A stretch of 64,000 bases of DNA from an uncultured bacterium (GTDB lineage: Bacteria > Planctomycetota > JAJSAM01 > JAJVHW01): positions 1 to 64,000 of the forward strand of contig CALKVK010000031.1 of NCBI GenBank assembly GCA_937996235.1, in the 5' to 3' direction. A program made the translations under genes and the position numbers. Below, piece by piece: positions 12,968-21,521 of the stretch. The number at the start of each line of letters is the position of its first letter. The stretch's first letter is position 1. Under the pieces are notes generated by a model that ran no database searches, was not told the origin of the DNA, and saw nothing but the letters and a program-made list of their open reading frames with translations.

Positions 12968-14254
12968 GTGAGCGCCCCGACGACGAAGCCGGCCGGCCCG
13001 TGGCGGACGCTCTGGCGCCGCCTCCTGCACAACCGCGTGGCGTGCGTCGGCGGGGTCATCCTGGCGCTGCTCTACCTCTCGTCGATCTTCGCGGGCTTCG
13101 TGTCCCCCTACCGCTACGACACGGGCGACCGCGACGCGTCCCGCGCGGGCCCGATGCTGTTCGGCGGGTTCGTGCTGCAGGAGCGCGAGGTGCCGTCGGC
13201 GGAGCAGCCGGGGAAGACCGTCACGCTGCTCGAGCGCCGCTTCACCTGGTTCGAGGGCGGCATCCACTTCCACGACTCGCGGGGACGGTTCTCGTTCCGG
13301 CCGCACGTGCACCCGCTGATCGAGCGCGAGTACGCGGACGAGCACGGCGACCGCGAGTACCTGCGCGCGGTCGAGGACCGCAGCGTCAGCCTGCCGATCG
13401 AGTTCTTCGTGCAGGGCGAGGAGCACGAACTGTTCAGCCTGCTCGGCTTTCCGCCGCACATCACCGGGACCACGCACCTCTTCGGAGTGCGCGCCCCGCC
13501 GGGCCTGAACGGCCGCGCCCACGTGTTCCTGCTCGGCAGCGACGCGACCGGCCGCGACATCTTCTCGCGTCTGCTCTACGGCGGGCAGATCAGCCTCTCG
13601 GTCGGGCTCGTCGGCGTCGCGATCTCGATGTCGCTCGGCATGCTGTTCGGAGGGCTCTCGGGCTACTACGGCGGCGTGTTCGACCTCGTGTTCCAGCGCG
13701 TGGTCGAGCTGATCCTCTCCGTGCCCGGGCTCTACCTGATCATCGTCGTCGGCGGCGCGCTGCGCGGACTGCAGCACGCGGACGGCAAGCCGCTCGACAG
13801 CCGCGAGATCTACCTGCTGATCGTCGTGGTGCTCGCGTTCGTGTACTGGGCGTCGATCAGCCGCGTCATCCGCGGCATGGTGCTCTCGATCAAGGAGAAC
13901 GAGTACGTCACGGCGGCGCGCGCGCTGGGCGTGCCGACCGTCGCCATCGTGGTCCGTCACATCCTGCCGAACACGCTCTCGTTCGCGATCGTGACGGCCA
14001 CGCTCTCCATCCCGTACTACATCCTGGGCGAGGTGGCGCTCTCGTTCCTCGGGCTCGGGATCCAGGACCCGGAGGCGTCGTGGGGCAACCTGCTGCGCGA
14101 GGCGCAGGAGACGTCCTACCTGGTGCGCCAGCCGTGGGTCATCGCCCCCGGCGTGTTCATCTTCCTCGCGGTGATGGCCTTCAACTTCCTCGGCGACGGC
14201 CTGCGCGACGCCGCCGACCCGAAGGCCGTCATCCACCGTCCGAAGGCGGGCTGA
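12968..14254 (+). CDS. ABC transporter permease, OppC/YejE-like, with enlarged periplasmic loop
   Basis: 428 residues from a GTG at 12968. TM1 lies at about 18-40 (VACVGGVILALLYLSSIFAGF). A soluble stretch of roughly 130 residues follows before the OppC hallmark HVFLLGSDATGRDIFSRLLYGG. Five more spans and the EAA loop (ARALGVPTVAIVVRHILPN) follow, ending FLGDGLRDAADPKA. Extended first loops in both permeases recall YejB/YejE, the microcin C importer, but substrate is unproven. The 3' end overlaps the convergent coaD gene by 26 bases. Confidence 0.91.
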   Translation: MSAPTTKPAGPWRTLWRRLLHNRVACVGGVILALLYLSSIFAGFVSPYRYDTGDRDASRAGPMLFGGFVLQEREVPSAEQPGKTVTLLERRFTWFEGGIHFHDSRGRFSFRPHVHPLIEREYADEHGDREYLRAVEDRSVSLPIEFFVQGEEHELFSLLGFPPHITGTTHLFGVRAPPGLNGRAHVFLLGSDATGRDIFSRLLYGGQISLSVGLVGVAISMSLGMLFGGLSGYYGGVFDLVFQRVVELILSVPGLYLIIVVGGALRGLQHADGKPLDSREIYLLIVVVLAFVYWASISRVIRGMVLSIKENEYVTAARALGVPTVAIVVRHILPNTLSFAIVTATLSIPYYILGEVALSFLGLGIQDPEASWGNLLREAQETSYLVRQPWVIAPGVFIFLAVMAFNFLGDGLRDAADPKAVIHRPKAG

Positions 14255-14723
14255 GCCGCTCGCGGACGAGCGCCGCGACGTCGACGGGGAGCCAGCGGGA
14301 GACGTCGCCGCCGTTGCGGACGACCTCCTTGATGAGCGACGAGGAGAGGAACGCGTACTCGCCCGAGGGCATCACGAAGACGGTGTCGACCGACGGCGCG
14401 AGCGTGCGGTTGGTGAGCGCCATCTGGTACTCGTACTCGAAGTCGCTGACCGTGCGCAGGCCGCGCAGGAGCACCGTCACGCCCGCCTGCCGCGCGTACT
14501 CGACGACGAGCCCGCGGAACGTGACCACCTCGACGTTGCGGTGGTCTGCGGTATGAGTGCGCAGGTGCTCCACGCGTTCGGCGGCGCTGAGCAGCGGCGC
14601 CTTCCGCGGGTTGTCCGCGACGCCGACGACGAGGTGCTCGAAGAGCCCCGCGCCGCGCGCCACGAGATCCAGGTGGCCGAACGTGACGGGATCGAACGTG
14701 CCGGCGTAGAGCGCGCGCGTCAT
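14229..14723 (-). CDS. coaD: Pantetheine-phosphate adenylyltransferase
   Basis: 164 residues, standard size. Catalyses ATP plus 4'-phosphopantetheine to dephospho-CoA, the penultimate step of CoA synthesis. The nucleotidyltransferase signature is ALYAGTFDPVTFGHLDLVAR (the T-x-G-H motif is TFGH). LLRGLRTVSDFEYEYQMA and the C-terminal FLSSSLIKEVVRNGGD are diagnostic of CoaD. ATG at 14723 overlaps the upstream LptD-like stop by four bases, so the two are translationally coupled. The end overlaps a convergent permease gene. A second CoA gene, coaX, lies at 58762-59484. Confidence 0.96.
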   Translation of the reverse strand: MTRALYAGTFDPVTFGHLDLVARGAGLFEHLVVGVADNPRKAPLLSAAERVEHLRTHTADHRNVEVVTFRGLVVEYARQAGVTVLLRGLRTVSDFEYEYQMALTNRTLAPSVDTVFVMPSGEYAFLSSSLIKEVVRNGGDVSRWLPVDVAALVRERLSPPSDGG

Positions 14724-17281
14724 CGGTACCAGCGCCGCGCCTGCCAGTCGAGCGCGTGCTGCTTCGCGAGCGGGTCGCCGCCGCTGCCGAGCCAGTCGTT
14801 GGGGTAGACCGCGAGCGAGACGGACGTCGAGTCGAGCAGGTGGTCCGAGTCGAACTCGAACGCGACGGTCAGGTCGTGCGCGCGCCGGTAGAGCGAGATC
14901 TTCGTGTCGAAGCTGCGGTCGCGCTGCCGCGTGTTCTCCTGCTGCTGCACGGAGATCGTCCACTTGCCGGTGAGGCGGTAGTCGGCGCGCAGGGTCCAGA
15001 TGCGGGAGTCGTCGAAGATCGCGCGCCGGCCGAGATAGACCGAGAGCCGGTCGTCGATCGCCCAGCGCATGCCCGCGCCGGTGGTCTCCCAGCGCTCGCG
15101 GTCCATGTCGTAGTCGCCCTCGCCGAACAGCCAGACGCGGGGCAGGAGCGCCAGCCGCGCGCGGTGCTGGTGGTAGGCGGCGCCGTCGAGCAGGCGGCCC
15201 GCGTACTTCTCCTCGCCCGGCAGGTCGAGGCGCTGGAGCGGCTGCGGCAGGTCCTCGCGCAGGCCGAACGGCGCGCGCGCGGCCTCGTAGTCGTCGAAGA
15301 ACTCGAGGAAGCGCACCTCGTAGTCGAGCCAGTCGACGACCTCGCCGTCGCGCTTCGTCTGCAGCCGGTTGCGCAGGCGGACGCTGCCGATCTCGACCTC
15401 GTCGAGCGGGTCGATCAGGTCGTTCGCCTGGAAGCTGTCCGACTCCTCGCTCACGGCGAAGCGCTGGAAGTACTGCGTGTCGAGCGACACGACGTGACGC
15501 AGCCCGTGCAGCGAGAGCGCGCTCGACTCGACGTCCGAGAACACGCGGTGCGCCTCGACGCCGGCGCGCACCGCGCCGAACGACGACCAGCGCTCGTCCG
15601 AGTCGATGTCGCGCGTGCCGAACGTGCGGTTGCCGAAGCCGTTCGCGGCGTCGTACGCCGTCGCGGAGCCGCCGAACGACGGCACCACGCGGATCGGACC
15701 GAGCGAGAACGGCGTGTCGACGCGCGTCTCGAGGTCGCCGCGCGCCGTGCGCTCGTGGTGCCACCCGAGCGTGCGCTTGAAGAGCGTCTCCGTGACCTCG
15801 TCGTAGTCGCGGTCCATCTCGGACGCGTTCGCCTGCACGGACAGCACGACGGGCGCGAACCCGGTCGTGTCGGCCGAGACGATCGGCCGCCCGATCAGGT
15901 GGTACGTGAGCGAGGGCAGCGCCTGCGTCTGCACCGCGTAGTCGGTGAGGAACAGGTCGTCGGGGCGCCGCACGAGCGCGACGGCCTCGTCGTCGATGCG
16001 GCCGGACGCGAGCAGCGACACGCCCTGGTCGCCCCACGCGCCGCGCGCCGAGAGGAACGTCTCCTGCTGCGGCCCGGTCGCCGTCCGGTCGCGCTCGTAC
16101 TCCGGCAGGTAGCCGCGGTCGGAGTACGTCGCGAGCGCGCCCTCGAGCACCCAGCCGTCGGGCAGGAGCGCGCCCTCGCCGCCGCGCTGGCGGCCCCAGA
16201 GCGCGAACCGGCCGCGGTCGTGCCGCGAGTGGTCCCGACCGTCGAACGGACGCTCGCTGTAGTCGTCCACGCGGGCGGAGTCGCGCTGGAACATGCTGCG
16301 CAGCTCGAGCGCGTCGTGTTCGCCGCCGTGCTCGTCGCCGATCAGGTCCAGGTCCACGCCGATGCCGGCGCCGCGCCGCGAGCGGTAGTCCGTGTGCAGG
16401 CGCCAGTCGCCCCACTTCGCGCGTCCGTCGTCGCGCAGGTCGCCGCCCCACGTCAGCTCGAGGCTCGTGCCGAAGCGGTCGGAGCGGCCGAAGTCGATGC
16501 TCTGGAGCGGGCGGGTCTCGAACGTGCGGCCGCCGAGCTTCGGCAGGGCGAGCACGGGCACGTCGTCGCCGAGGGGCGTGTCCACGCGCAGAGCGGGCCA
16601 CCAGCCGGTCTCGAACGCCACGTACTCGTTCGAGAAGTCGAGCTCGAGGCGGTCGGTGACGAACGCGTAGTGCGGGTCGTCGTAGTCGCACGTCGTGAAG
16701 CGCGCGCCCTCGGCCTCGTAGCGGTCGCGCGCGGTGCCGCGCACGATGTCCGCGCGGACCGCGAACGGGATGCGGCGCCCGGCCTCCTCGCCCGCGGTGC
16801 CGCGCAGCTCGGCGTCGACCAGGTAGGCGCGGCCCGTCCGGAAGTCGAGGAACACGTGCGTGCCGCGGAGCGTCTGGCCGGGCATCCGCACGAGCACGTC
16901 GCCCTCGGCGTAGAGCGCGTGGACGACGGGGCCGAGCAGCTCGGCGGCGCCCTCGGCGGCGTCGCGCCGCTGCAGCGACTCGACCAGGCGGTCGCGGTCG
17001 CCCCAGAGGACCGCGGCTCCGCAGCGCAGCTCGAACCCGCGCTGGCGGAGCCAGACGGGCTGGGCGATGCCGCCGACGGCGTAGATCACGCGCTCGTCGC
17101 CGACGATCTCCGCCGCGGCGTCGTCGCCGAGCTGCGCCCCGTAGAAGTCGGGGTCGCCCGCGCGGGGGGCGGACGCGGCCGCGTCGGCCGGGGTCGCGGC
17201 CTCCTGCGCGGAGGCCGGTGCCACGAGCGCCGCGAGGAGCGCCGCCGCACCCGGTCCGAGCCATCGCCTCGTCGTTCGCAT
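14720..17281 (-). CDS. LptD-like outer-membrane protein (LPS-assembly/OstA family)
   Basis: 853 residues. An N-terminal signal peptide ends near ALVAPASAQ. The N-terminal beta-jellyroll-like part contains GDVLVRMPGQTLRGTHVFLD and then RYEAEGARFTTCDYDDPHYA, the spot where LptD proteins carry their conserved T/S-C-D plus P-H-Y or W motif. The long C-terminal half is alternating polar/aromatic strands as expected for a beta barrel and ends in WQARRWYR. The ATG at 17281 precedes a clear signal peptide. Earlier in-frame codons do not. In classical systems LptD inserts lipopolysaccharide in the outer leaflet; here only the family resemblance is shown. No lptE or lptA neighbour is present. Confidence 0.72.
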   Translation of the reverse strand: MRTTRRWLGPGAAALLAALVAPASAQEAATPADAAASAPRAGDPDFYGAQLGDDAAAEIVGDERVIYAVGGIAQPVWLRQRGFELRCGAAVLWGDRDRLVESLQRRDAAEGAAELLGPVVHALYAEGDVLVRMPGQTLRGTHVFLDFRTGRAYLVDAELRGTAGEEAGRRIPFAVRADIVRGTARDRYEAEGARFTTCDYDDPHYAFVTDRLELDFSNEYVAFETGWWPALRVDTPLGDDVPVLALPKLGGRTFETRPLQSIDFGRSDRFGTSLELTWGGDLRDDGRAKWGDWRLHTDYRSRRGAGIGVDLDLIGDEHGGEHDALELRSMFQRDSARVDDYSERPFDGRDHSRHDRGRFALWGRQRGGEGALLPDGWVLEGALATYSDRGYLPEYERDRTATGPQQETFLSARGAWGDQGVSLLASGRIDDEAVALVRRPDDLFLTDYAVQTQALPSLTYHLIGRPIVSADTTGFAPVVLSVQANASEMDRDYDEVTETLFKRTLGWHHERTARGDLETRVDTPFSLGPIRVVPSFGGSATAYDAANGFGNRTFGTRDIDSDERWSSFGAVRAGVEAHRVFSDVESSALSLHGLRHVVSLDTQYFQRFAVSEESDSFQANDLIDPLDEVEIGSVRLRNRLQTKRDGEVVDWLDYEVRFLEFFDDYEAARAPFGLREDLPQPLQRLDLPGEEKYAGRLLDGAAYHQHRARLALLPRVWLFGEGDYDMDRERWETTGAGMRWAIDDRLSVYLGRRAIFDDSRIWTLRADYRLTGKWTISVQQQENTRQRDRSFDTKISLYRRAHDLTVAFEFDSDHLLDSTSVSLAVYPNDWLGSGGDPLAKQHALDWQARRWYR

Positions 17282-17354
17282 CCCGCCCCTCCGTCGCCGC
17301 CGCGGCGCCGGGGCCGCGCGCTCGCGGGACGCTCCGGACGCCGGGTCGCGGCGC

Positions 17355-17360
17355 AGTCTA
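17355..17360 (-). promoter_or_regulatory. Candidate -10 box upstream of the LptD-like gene
   Basis: Minus-strand TAGACT in the 191-bp divergent gap 17282-17472, giving a leader of roughly 67 nt. The gap otherwise shows only GC-rich sequence. The plus-strand promoter for comEC was not recognised. Confidence 0.25.
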
Positions 17361-17472
17361 CGTCCGCGGCGGAGGCGGCACCACTCCGGCGCGGTGTAAC
17401 CGCGGGCCTCCTCGTGCGACCTGGGGACGTGCCGATGCGACGAGGCGGGCGGAGCTGCCGGAGTCCGGGGCG

Positions 17473-19893
17473 ATGAGCCGCGCGCGACGCCGCCCGCGCC
17501 GCGGCGCGCGCGTGCCGCCGCCCGCGACCGCGCTTGCGGCGGGCCTCGTGGCGGGGTCCGCCGGCGGAGCGCTGCTGCCTCTGCCGGCTCTCGTCGCGGT
17601 GCCGGCCGGGGCGCTCGCGCTGGGTCTCGTGGGCTGGGCGCTGCGCACGCGCACGCCGACGTCGCGGCGGGCACGGCTCGTGGCGGCGCTCGCAGCGGCG
17701 GCGCTCTGCGCCGGGCTCCTGCGCGGCGGCGCGGCACTGCCGCCGCCGCACGTCACCGCCGAGGACGTCCCCGTCGACGTCGCGGCCGTCGTGACCGCGC
17801 CCGCGGTCCTGTACGCCGACGTCGAGGACGACGCCGAGCTGCGCAGCGTCGTGCGCCTCGACACGGGCGAGCAGGCGGTGCTCCGCGTGCGCGTGCCGCG
17901 CGGAGCACCGCCCCCGCGCCTGCTCCCCGGCGACGCCGTGCGCGTGGCGGCCACGGTCCGCACGCCGGACGCGCCGCGCAACCCCGGGGCGCGCGACCGC
18001 CGCGCGGCGGCGCGGCGGCAGGGTGTCGTGTACGAGCTCGCCGCGGCGGGACCCGGAGCCGTGCGCGCGCGCGGCGCCGCGGGCGCCGGACCGCTCGTCG
18101 CGCTCCGCCGGCTCGGAGCGCGCACGCGCGACGCGCTGCTCCGCCGCCTGCGCGACGTCTGCGGCGACGGCCGCGCGTACGGTCTCGTCGCGTGCCTGCT
18201 CGTCGGCGCGCGCGGCGACCTGGACGCGGGCGACGTCGAGGCGTTCCGTCGGGCGGGCGCCGCGCACCTGCTCGCCGTGAGCGGGCTGCACGTCGTGCTC
18301 CTCGTCGGGGCGGCCGAGGCGCTGGTGCGACGTGTCGCGGCGCAGCTGCTCCCGCCGCGCGCGGCGCGCGTGCCGCCGCTCGTCGTCGCGGGCACGCTCC
18401 TCGTCGTCTACCCGCTGGTCTGCGGACTCGCGACCCCTGTCGTGCGCGCGGCCGTGTTCCTCGCGGTCGCCCTCGTCGGGCGCCACGCGGGGCGCCGCAC
18501 GCGCACGCTCGACCACGCCGCGGTCGCCGCGGCGCTGATCGTCGCGGCCGACCCGGCCGAGGCGCTGGCGCCGGGCTTCCACCTCTCGTTCGCGGCCGTC
18601 GCCGGCCTCGCGCTGCTCACGCCGCGCTTTCGCGAGGCGCTGTTCGCGCGCACCGACCTGCTCGCGCGCTTCCCGGAGGCGCTCCCGGCGTGGCGGCTGC
18701 GGCTCATGCTCGCCGTCGCGCGCGGCACGAGCGCGTCGCTGGCCGCGTCCGTCGCCACGGCGCCCGTCGCGGCGGCGGTGTTCGGCGACGTCCACGTCGC
18801 GGCGCCGTTGACGAACCTCGTCGCCGTGCCGCTCGCCGGCGTGCTGCTCCCCACCGCCGCGCTCGCGTCGCTGCTCGGCTCGCCCGCGGCCGCACTGACG
18901 GCGCCGGCCGTCCGCGTGCTCGCGTGGGCGCTGCGGACGACCGCGTCGGCGGTCGCCGCACTCCCCGGCGCCACGCTGCACACGGGCGAGCCGCCGCTCT
19001 GGGCGCTCGTCGCGTGCGGGGCGCTGCTCGGCGTCGGGTGCGTGCTGCGCCCGTGGACGCGACGCCACCTGCTGCTGCCCGCCGCCGCGTGTGCGCTGCT
19101 CGTGGCGGCCCCCGCGCGGACCTGCGCGCCCCGCGCAGGCGTGCCCGACGTGCTCGTCTTCGACGTCGGCCACGGGCTCGCCGTGCTGCTGCGCGGGGAG
19201 GCCGGCAGCGACGTGCTCGTGGACGCAGGGGCTCGGCTGCCCGGATCGGGCGCGCGGTCGCTGCTGCCGGCGCTGCAGGCGCTCGGCGTCCGGCGGCTCT
19301 CCGCGCTGGCGCTCTCGCACGAGGACGCCGACCACTGCGGCGCCGCACCCGACGTGCTCGCCACGCTGCCGGTCGGCGTCGTGCTCGTGCCCGACGGGTT
19401 CGGCGGCGACCCGGCCGGACGCCGCGTGCTCGCGGCGTGCCGCGCACACGACGTCCCGGTCGTGGCCTGTGCGCGCGGCGACCGCTTCGAGCTCGCCGAC
19501 GTGCGCATCGACGCGCTGCACCCGCTGCCGGGCCGGCCGGGACCCGCGGGCAACGAGGGCTCGCTCGTCCTGCACGCGCGCCTGCGTGACCGGGGCGACG
19601 GGGGCGACCGGGGCGGCCGGGCGCTCGCGGCGCTCCTGCCGGGCGACCTGGCCGGGACGCCGCTGGACGCGCTCGCGGCCGACAGGACGCTGCCGCGCGC
19701 GGACGTGCTGCTGCTCCCCCACCACGGCCGCGGGGATGCGGCGCCGCAGGTGGCGCTCGCGCGCCGACTCGGCGCGCGGTTCCTCGTGGCGAGCACGCCG
19801 GAGAGCGTCCCGACGGACGTCCCCGGCGCGCTCTCGACGGGACGCGACGGCGCGCTCCGGCTGCGCCGGAGCGGCGTCACGCCCCTGCGTTGA
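17473..19893 (+). CDS. comEC: ComEC/Rec2-type DNA internalisation membrane protein
   Basis: 806 residues. The N-terminal third has several membrane spans and an OB-like DUF4131 region. The central Competence domain contains GDLDAGDVEAFRRAGAAHLL followed by AVSGLHVVLLVG, the signature of ComEC. The C-terminal metallo-beta-lactamase-like domain has VLVFDVGHGLAVLL, SHEDADHCG and LLPHHGRGD. ComEC forms the inner-membrane channel for single-stranded DNA during transformation. A pilus retraction ATPase (pilT, 60657-61763) is elsewhere in the window, so natural competence is plausible but unproven. I used the ATG at 17473, after which the hydrophobic N terminus begins. Confidence 0.93.
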   Translation: MSRARRRPRRGARVPPPATALAAGLVAGSAGGALLPLPALVAVPAGALALGLVGWALRTRTPTSRRARLVAALAAAALCAGLLRGGAALPPPHVTAEDVPVDVAAVVTAPAVLYADVEDDAELRSVVRLDTGEQAVLRVRVPRGAPPPRLLPGDAVRVAATVRTPDAPRNPGARDRRAAARRQGVVYELAAAGPGAVRARGAAGAGPLVALRRLGARTRDALLRRLRDVCGDGRAYGLVACLLVGARGDLDAGDVEAFRRAGAAHLLAVSGLHVVLLVGAAEALVRRVAAQLLPPRAARVPPLVVAGTLLVVYPLVCGLATPVVRAAVFLAVALVGRHAGRRTRTLDHAAVAAALIVAADPAEALAPGFHLSFAAVAGLALLTPRFREALFARTDLLARFPEALPAWRLRLMLAVARGTSASLAASVATAPVAAAVFGDVHVAAPLTNLVAVPLAGVLLPTAALASLLGSPAAALTAPAVRVLAWALRTTASAVAALPGATLHTGEPPLWALVACGALLGVGCVLRPWTRRHLLLPAAACALLVAAPARTCAPRAGVPDVLVFDVGHGLAVLLRGEAGSDVLVDAGARLPGSGARSLLPALQALGVRRLSALALSHEDADHCGAAPDVLATLPVGVVLVPDGFGGDPAGRRVLAACRAHDVPVVACARGDRFELADVRIDALHPLPGRPGPAGNEGSLVLHARLRDRGDGGDRGGRALAALLPGDLAGTPLDALAADRTLPRADVLLLPHHGRGDAAPQVALARRLGARFLVASTPESVPTDVPGALSTGRDGALRLRRSGVTPLR

Positions 19894-19902
19894 CGCCCGC
19901 GG

Positions 19903-20118
19903 TCAGCGCGCCTTCGCGGCGTCGCCCTCGGCGAGGCGTCCCTCGATCACGTCCACGCGCCGCTCGAGTCGCTCGACGCGCTCGGTGTCGGCCTGCGAAC
20001 GGGTGTGCGAGAACAGACTGACGCCGCAGCCGGGCAGCACGGTCGCGAGCGCGACCAGTGCGAGACCCGCCCGCGCGGCACGCCGCGCGGCGCGCCCTCC
20101 TGCGCGTTCCCGTCTCAC
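19903..20118 (-). CDS. Very small lipoprotein with C-terminal helix, paralogue of its upstream neighbour
   Basis: 71 residues from GTG at 20118, with AGGAGG five bases upstream. A basic N terminus and hydrophobic stretch end in VLPGC, an acceptable though imperfect lipobox (Pro at -2). After the Cys come about 10 residues and then a heptad-like helix with repeated Leu/Val (RVERLERRVDVIEGRL). The layout matches the product of 20115-20288 and recalls Braun-type lipoproteins, though no C-terminal Lys for peptidoglycan attachment is seen. It overlaps its upstream twin by four bases (GTGA). Function unknown; an envelope structural role is a guess. Confidence 0.75.
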   Translation of the reverse strand: MRRERAGGRAARRAARAGLALVALATVLPGCGVSLFSHTRSQADTERVERLERRVDVIEGRLAEGDAAKAR

Positions 20119-20288
20119 GGTGCCTCCTGCGTGATGCCGAGCTGCTTCTCGGCGGCCTCGACGCGGCTCTCCAGCCGGTCGAGGCGCCGGTCCGTGCTGT
20201 CGTCCACGGTCGAACCGAGCGACACGACGCAGCCCGGCACGATCACGGCCACGCCCACGAGCAGCGCGGCGGTCGCGAATCGTCTCAT
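20115..20288 (-). CDS. Very small lipoprotein with C-terminal helix
   Basis: 57 residues. ATG at 20288 preceded by AAGGAGGA at good spacing. Signal peptide RRFATAALLVGVAVIVPGC with Cys20, then VVSLGSTVDDSTD and an amphipathic helix (RRLDRLESRVEAAEKQL). The shared C-V-S-L and R-L-E-x-R-V patterns show that it and the following gene arose by tandem duplication. Too short for automated callers that use a 90-residue cut-off. The strong ribosome site and overlap support it as real. The 120 bp upstream (20289-20408) hold no other gene. Confidence 0.78.
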   Translation of the reverse strand: MRRFATAALLVGVAVIVPGCVVSLGSTVDDSTDRRLDRLESRVEAAEKQLGITQEAP

Positions 20289-20408
20289 GCGTTCCTCCTT
20301 CGCCGGGTGGCGCCCGCACCGCGCGGACGCCACTCCCGCGGGCGGAGCGCAACGCGGGTGCCGGACGCGGCGAGGGAGCGGGCGCGCGCGGAGCGTCCCC
20401 GCCGGAGG

Positions 20409-21062
20409 TCACGCGCGGGACACACCGACCCACAACCCGTCGCCGATCGGCACGATCACCTTCTGGAGCCGCGTCTCCGCGGCCATCGGGTCGTTGAAGG
20501 CGCGCACGGCGGGCACCTCGCGGTCGGTCGGGTGCTCGTCGAAGAGCTGGCCGAACGCGAACGCGTTGTCGACGAGGAACAGCCCGCCCGGCCGGACGAT
20601 GCGCAGGCACTCCTGCAGGTACGCCGGATAGCCCGCCTTGTCGGCGTCGAGGAAGCAGGCGTCCGCGGAGCGGTCGGCGAGCGTCGGCAGCACGCGCCGC
20701 GCGTCGCCGCGCAGCACCTCGACGCGTCCCGCCACGTCCGAGCGCGCGATCCAGCGCTCCGCGAAGTCGGCGTGCTGCTCCGAGAGCTCGAGCGTCCGGA
20801 CGCGCCCGCCCTGCGGCAGCGCGCGCGCCATCGCGATGGCGCTGTAGCCCGCGAGCGTGCCGACCTCGACGACCTCCCGCGCGCCGCAGAGCCGCAGGAG
20901 GATCTGCAGCAGCGCCGCCTGCTCGGGCGCGATCCAGATCGCCGGGATGCCCGCGGCGCGCGCCGCGTCCTTGAGATCCCGGAGGAACTGGTCCTCCTGC
21001 GTCGTACGCTCTCGCACGTACGCGAAGTGGCGTTCGGTCACACGTGTCGAATCGGCGGACAT
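20409..21062 (-). CDS. SAM-dependent O-methyltransferase, family 3 (catechol/CCoAOMT-like)
   Basis: 217 residues. Motif I is REVVEVGTLAGYSAIAMA. The metal-binding Asp region is DACFLDADKAGYPAYLQ, followed by IVRPGGLFLVDNAFAFGQ and a second metal-ligand Asn/Asp (VRAFNDPMA). These are hallmarks of cation-dependent O-methyltransferases that methylate catechol-like hydroxyls. Many bacterial members are of unknown substrate. The ATG at 21062 is supported by the SADSTRVTERHFAYVRERT start typical of the family. Stands alone, divergent from the MazG-like gene. Confidence 0.9.
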   Translation of the reverse strand: MSADSTRVTERHFAYVRERTTQEDQFLRDLKDAARAAGIPAIWIAPEQAALLQILLRLCGAREVVEVGTLAGYSAIAMARALPQGGRVRTLELSEQHADFAERWIARSDVAGRVEVLRGDARRVLPTLADRSADACFLDADKAGYPAYLQECLRIVRPGGLFLVDNAFAFGQLFDEHPTDREVPAVRAFNDPMAAETRLQKVIVPIGDGLWVGVSRA

Positions 21063-21155
21063 GGGGCCTCCGCGACGCCGCCCCGGGGCGCGCGCCGCGC
21101 GGCCATCGTCCGCGGGTGCGCGCGCGCGCCGTCGCGTTTTCCGGTGAGGTGCAGC

Positions 21156-21521
21156 TTGGACGCGGACCCGCGCTCGTTCGACGCGCTCGTCGCCGCCGTG
21201 CGGCGCTTCCGCGACGAGCGCGACTGGGCGCGCTTCCACAACCCGAAGGACCTCGCGGTCTCCGTCGCGATCGAGGCGGCGGAGCTCCTCGAGCAGTTCC
21301 AGTGGCGCGACGCGGACGCCGTGGCGGCGCACCTCGCGGATCCCGAGGGCCGGCGCGCCGTCGCCGACGAGGTCGCGGACGTGCTGCTGCTGCTCGTCTC
21401 GCTCGGCGACGCGTCCGGGATCGACCTGCTCGAGGCCGCGCGCGCGAAGCTCGCGCAGAACGCGGCGAAGTACCCCGTCGAGAAGGCCCGCGGCCGGGCG
21501 GACAAGTACGACCGGCTGTGA
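21156..21521 (+). CDS. MazG-like nucleotide pyrophosphohydrolase (dCTPase/RS21-C6 type)
   Basis: About 121 residues from a TTG at 21156 with GAGG six bases upstream. A GTG at 21144 is an alternative. All-alpha NTP pyrophosphohydrolases of this type bind Mg through E-x-x-E and E-x-x-D; here these are EAAELLEQFQW and DEVADVLLLLVSL. The start RRFRDERDWARFHNPKDLAV and the end AKYPVEKARGRADKYDRL are typical of the house-cleaning dCTP/dNTP pyrophosphatases. The stop overlaps the GTG of the next gene (GTGA), so the two form a small operon. Confidence 0.9.
   Translation: MDADPRSFDALVAAVRRFRDERDWARFHNPKDLAVSVAIEAAELLEQFQWRDADAVAAHLADPEGRRAVADEVADVLLLLVSLGDASGIDLLEAARAKLAQNAAKYPVEKARGRADKYDRL

Noticed and set aside
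9682..13059. Minus-strand open frame extending far upstream of the OppD gene through the plus-strand operon
   Set aside because: The upstream part is antisense to the binding lipoprotein and permease; the real ATPase starts at 9681 with a ribosome site.
9865..14254. Naming the plus-strand importer YejABE
   Set aside because: Long permease loops are suggestive, but a DppBC-like identity cannot be excluded without alignment.
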